The notes beneath the pieces were generated by a model. It was given only the letters and a program-made list of their open reading frames with translations, did no database searches and was not told where the DNA came from. Below, piece after piece: positions 5,829 to 6,137 of a DNA stretch of 6,137 nucleotides. A program made the translations under genes and the position numbers. The DNA comes from an uncultured Clostridia bacterium (GTDB lineage: Bacteria; Bacillota; Clostridia; Christensenellales; CAG-138): assembly GCA_947304365.1 (NCBI GenBank), contig CAMZAY010000072.1:1-6137 (forward strand). Direction: 5' to 3'. Positions within the stretch are counted from its first letter, which is position 1; every line of letters starts with the position of its first letter.

Positions 5829-5857
5829 TTGACATCTGGGGGCAGATGTGCTATCAT
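5829..5857 (+). promoter_or_regulatory. Strong sigma-70/sigma-A promoter for the rightward small genes
   Basis: TTGACA (5829-5834) is a perfect -35. A 17-bp spacer follows, then TATCAT (5852-5857), five of six -10 bases, preceded by TGC as an extended -10. Transcription should start near 5864, about 48 bases before ATG 5912. This is the best promoter in the window by consensus. Confidence 0.85.
5832..5849. promoter_or_regulatory. Operator candidate inside the rightward promoter spacer
   Basis: ACATCTG-GGGG-CAGATGT is a perfect 7+7 bp inverted repeat filling the interval between -35 and -10 and overlapping the last three bases of the -35. A dimeric repressor bound here would exclude RNA polymerase, as in many lysogeny control regions. 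The DNA lies upstream of the transcript start, so the symmetry cannot act as an RNA hairpin. No repressor gene is present in the window. Confidence 0.65.
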
Positions 5858-5860
5858 ACA

Positions 5861-5889
5861 GGTGTCGGGAGCGAAAAGCACCGAACATC
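5861..5889 (+). other. 5' leader stem-loop of the rightward transcript
   Basis: GGTGTCGG (5861-5868) can pair with CCG-A-ACATC (5881-5889) with one bulged A and one G-U. An inner GC-GAAAA-GC forms a small cap at 5871-5879. It sits at the extreme 5' end of the predicted RNA and leaves the ribosome site at 5899-5903 free. It may stabilise the message. If transcription starts at 5864 the lowest pairs are absent. Confidence 0.3.
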
Positions 5890-5911
5890 AAAACAAACGG
5901 AGGACAAAACA

Positions 5912-6097
5912 ATGACTACCGAATTTGAGAACCGCATTATCCGCGAGGGCATCGTTGATACTCGTAAGTATCGTTACGTTTGCAACGACTACGCCGACAG
6001 GCGTGAGATCAAGCGACTCCCCCTTGAAGATCTCGATACTACCGCTGCCATCGACGGCTGGGAGACCGTTAAGGTTATCCGTGCCGAGGAGGTCTAA
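5912..6097 (+). CDS. Small 61-residue phage protein, function unknown
   Basis: I cannot assign a function. The reading frame is well supported: ATG 5912 has GGAGG at 5899-5903 (8-base spacer) and a near-consensus promoter upstream, and the stop is followed directly by another gene. The product is soluble and charged, with no membrane segment, Cys pairs or nucleotide motif. RKYRYVCNDYADRREIKRLPLEDLDT (18-43) followed by AAIDGWETVKVIRAEE (45-60) suggests a small alpha/beta fold of strands with a helix. The strong, operator-controlled, divergent promoter suggests an early or regulated gene rather than a structural one. Small host-takeover or regulatory proteins of this size are common next to phage control regions, but that is only an inference. 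Confidence 0.8.
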   Translation: MTTEFENRIIREGIVDTRKYRYVCNDYADRREIKRLPLEDLDTTAAIDGWETVKVIRAEEV

Positions 6098-6098
6098 A

Positions 6099-6137
6099 AT
6101 GACGAAATACGCTATAATAGGCGGCACACCGTGCCTT
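6099..6137 (+). CDS. Start of a second rightward gene, truncated by the window
   Basis: ATG 6099 follows AGGAGG at 6087-6092 with a 6-base spacer; the ribosome site lies in the last codons of the preceding gene, whose stop is one base before this ATG. Thirteen codons are visible (MTKYAIIGGTPCL) and remain open. The beginning has a beta-strand followed by a Gly-Gly turn and slightly resembles small clostridial phage proteins starting 'KYxIIGGQ', but the fragment is too short for a call. It is almost certainly co-transcribed with the 61-residue gene. Confidence 0.65.
   Translation, partial: MTKYAIIGGTPCL

Larger units (their letters stand above)
5584..5911. other. Divergent intergenic control region
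   Basis: No supported gene lies in these 328 bases, which separate the leftward packaging operon from the rightward small genes. The strip is much richer in A/T than the flanking genes. From left to right it holds the small-terminase ribosome site, a leader hairpin (5624-5646), a palindrome (5672-5685), a leftward -10 (5692-5697) with upstream AACCG repeats, an AT-rich palindrome (5744-5757), the rightward promoter with operator (5829-5857), and a 5' leader stem (5861-5889). A packaging cut site (cos or pac) could also lie here, next to the terminase genes, but none can be recognised by eye. Confidence 0.75.

Noticed and set aside
5584..5911. Search for a cos or pac site
   Set aside because: The position next to the terminase genes is plausible, but no diagnostic sequence can be recognised without genome ends or read-depth data, so no site is called.
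5888..6127. Minus-strand 79-codon frame opposite the small rightward genes
   Set aside because: There is no ribosome site at its start, and it overlaps two plus-strand genes that have strong ribosome sites and a near-consensus promoter.

Overview
The window looks like the packaging and head-assembly end of the late region of a tailed double-stranded DNA phage or prophage. The host is probably a Gram-positive bacterium, most likely a clostridial (Firmicutes) gut-type lineage. The support for this is strong AGGAGG-type ribosome sites before almost every gene, tight 4-base start/stop overlaps, GC-rich genes around an AT-richer intergenic strip, and protein features I associate with clostridial phages. 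No tRNA, rRNA, CRISPR array, transposase or integrase is visible. Free phage and integrated prophage cannot be told apart from this window.

Layout. From about 5583 down to position 1 everything is coded on the minus strand, in this order: putative small terminase (5227-5583), large terminase (3902-5230, GTG start), a 109-residue membrane-anchored coiled-coil protein (3559-3888), portal (1715-3562), scaffold (755-1633), and major capsid protein (1-737, cut off by the window edge). Gaps between these genes are -4, 13, -4, 81 and 17 bases, so they are very probably one operon. Together the products translocate DNA (terminases), form the portal vertex, and build the procapsid around a separate scaffold. 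No prohead protease gene lies between portal and capsid.

The 328-base strip 5584-5911 is a divergent control region. Rightward it has a near-consensus sigma-70 promoter (TTGACA, 17 bp, TATCAT with an extended -10 TG). Its spacer contains a perfect 7+7 bp inverted repeat, a strong operator candidate. This promoter drives a small 61-residue protein (5912-6097) and a second gene that starts at 6099 and runs off the window. Leftward, toward the packaging operon, there is a consensus -10 with no -35. In place of the -35 are two AACCG repeats exactly 10 bp apart. A 14-bp palindrome sits at the predicted start site, and a GNRA-loop hairpin with a short U run lies before the small terminase gene. This arrangement fits an activator-dependent late promoter with a possible early terminator.

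The protein-coding content is a conventional morphogenesis module. The less ordinary material is the divergent regulatory region, the unassigned transmembrane coiled-coil gene, the matching short peptides at both ends of the scaffold, an acidic insert in the portal, and a hairpin over the portal stop codon.
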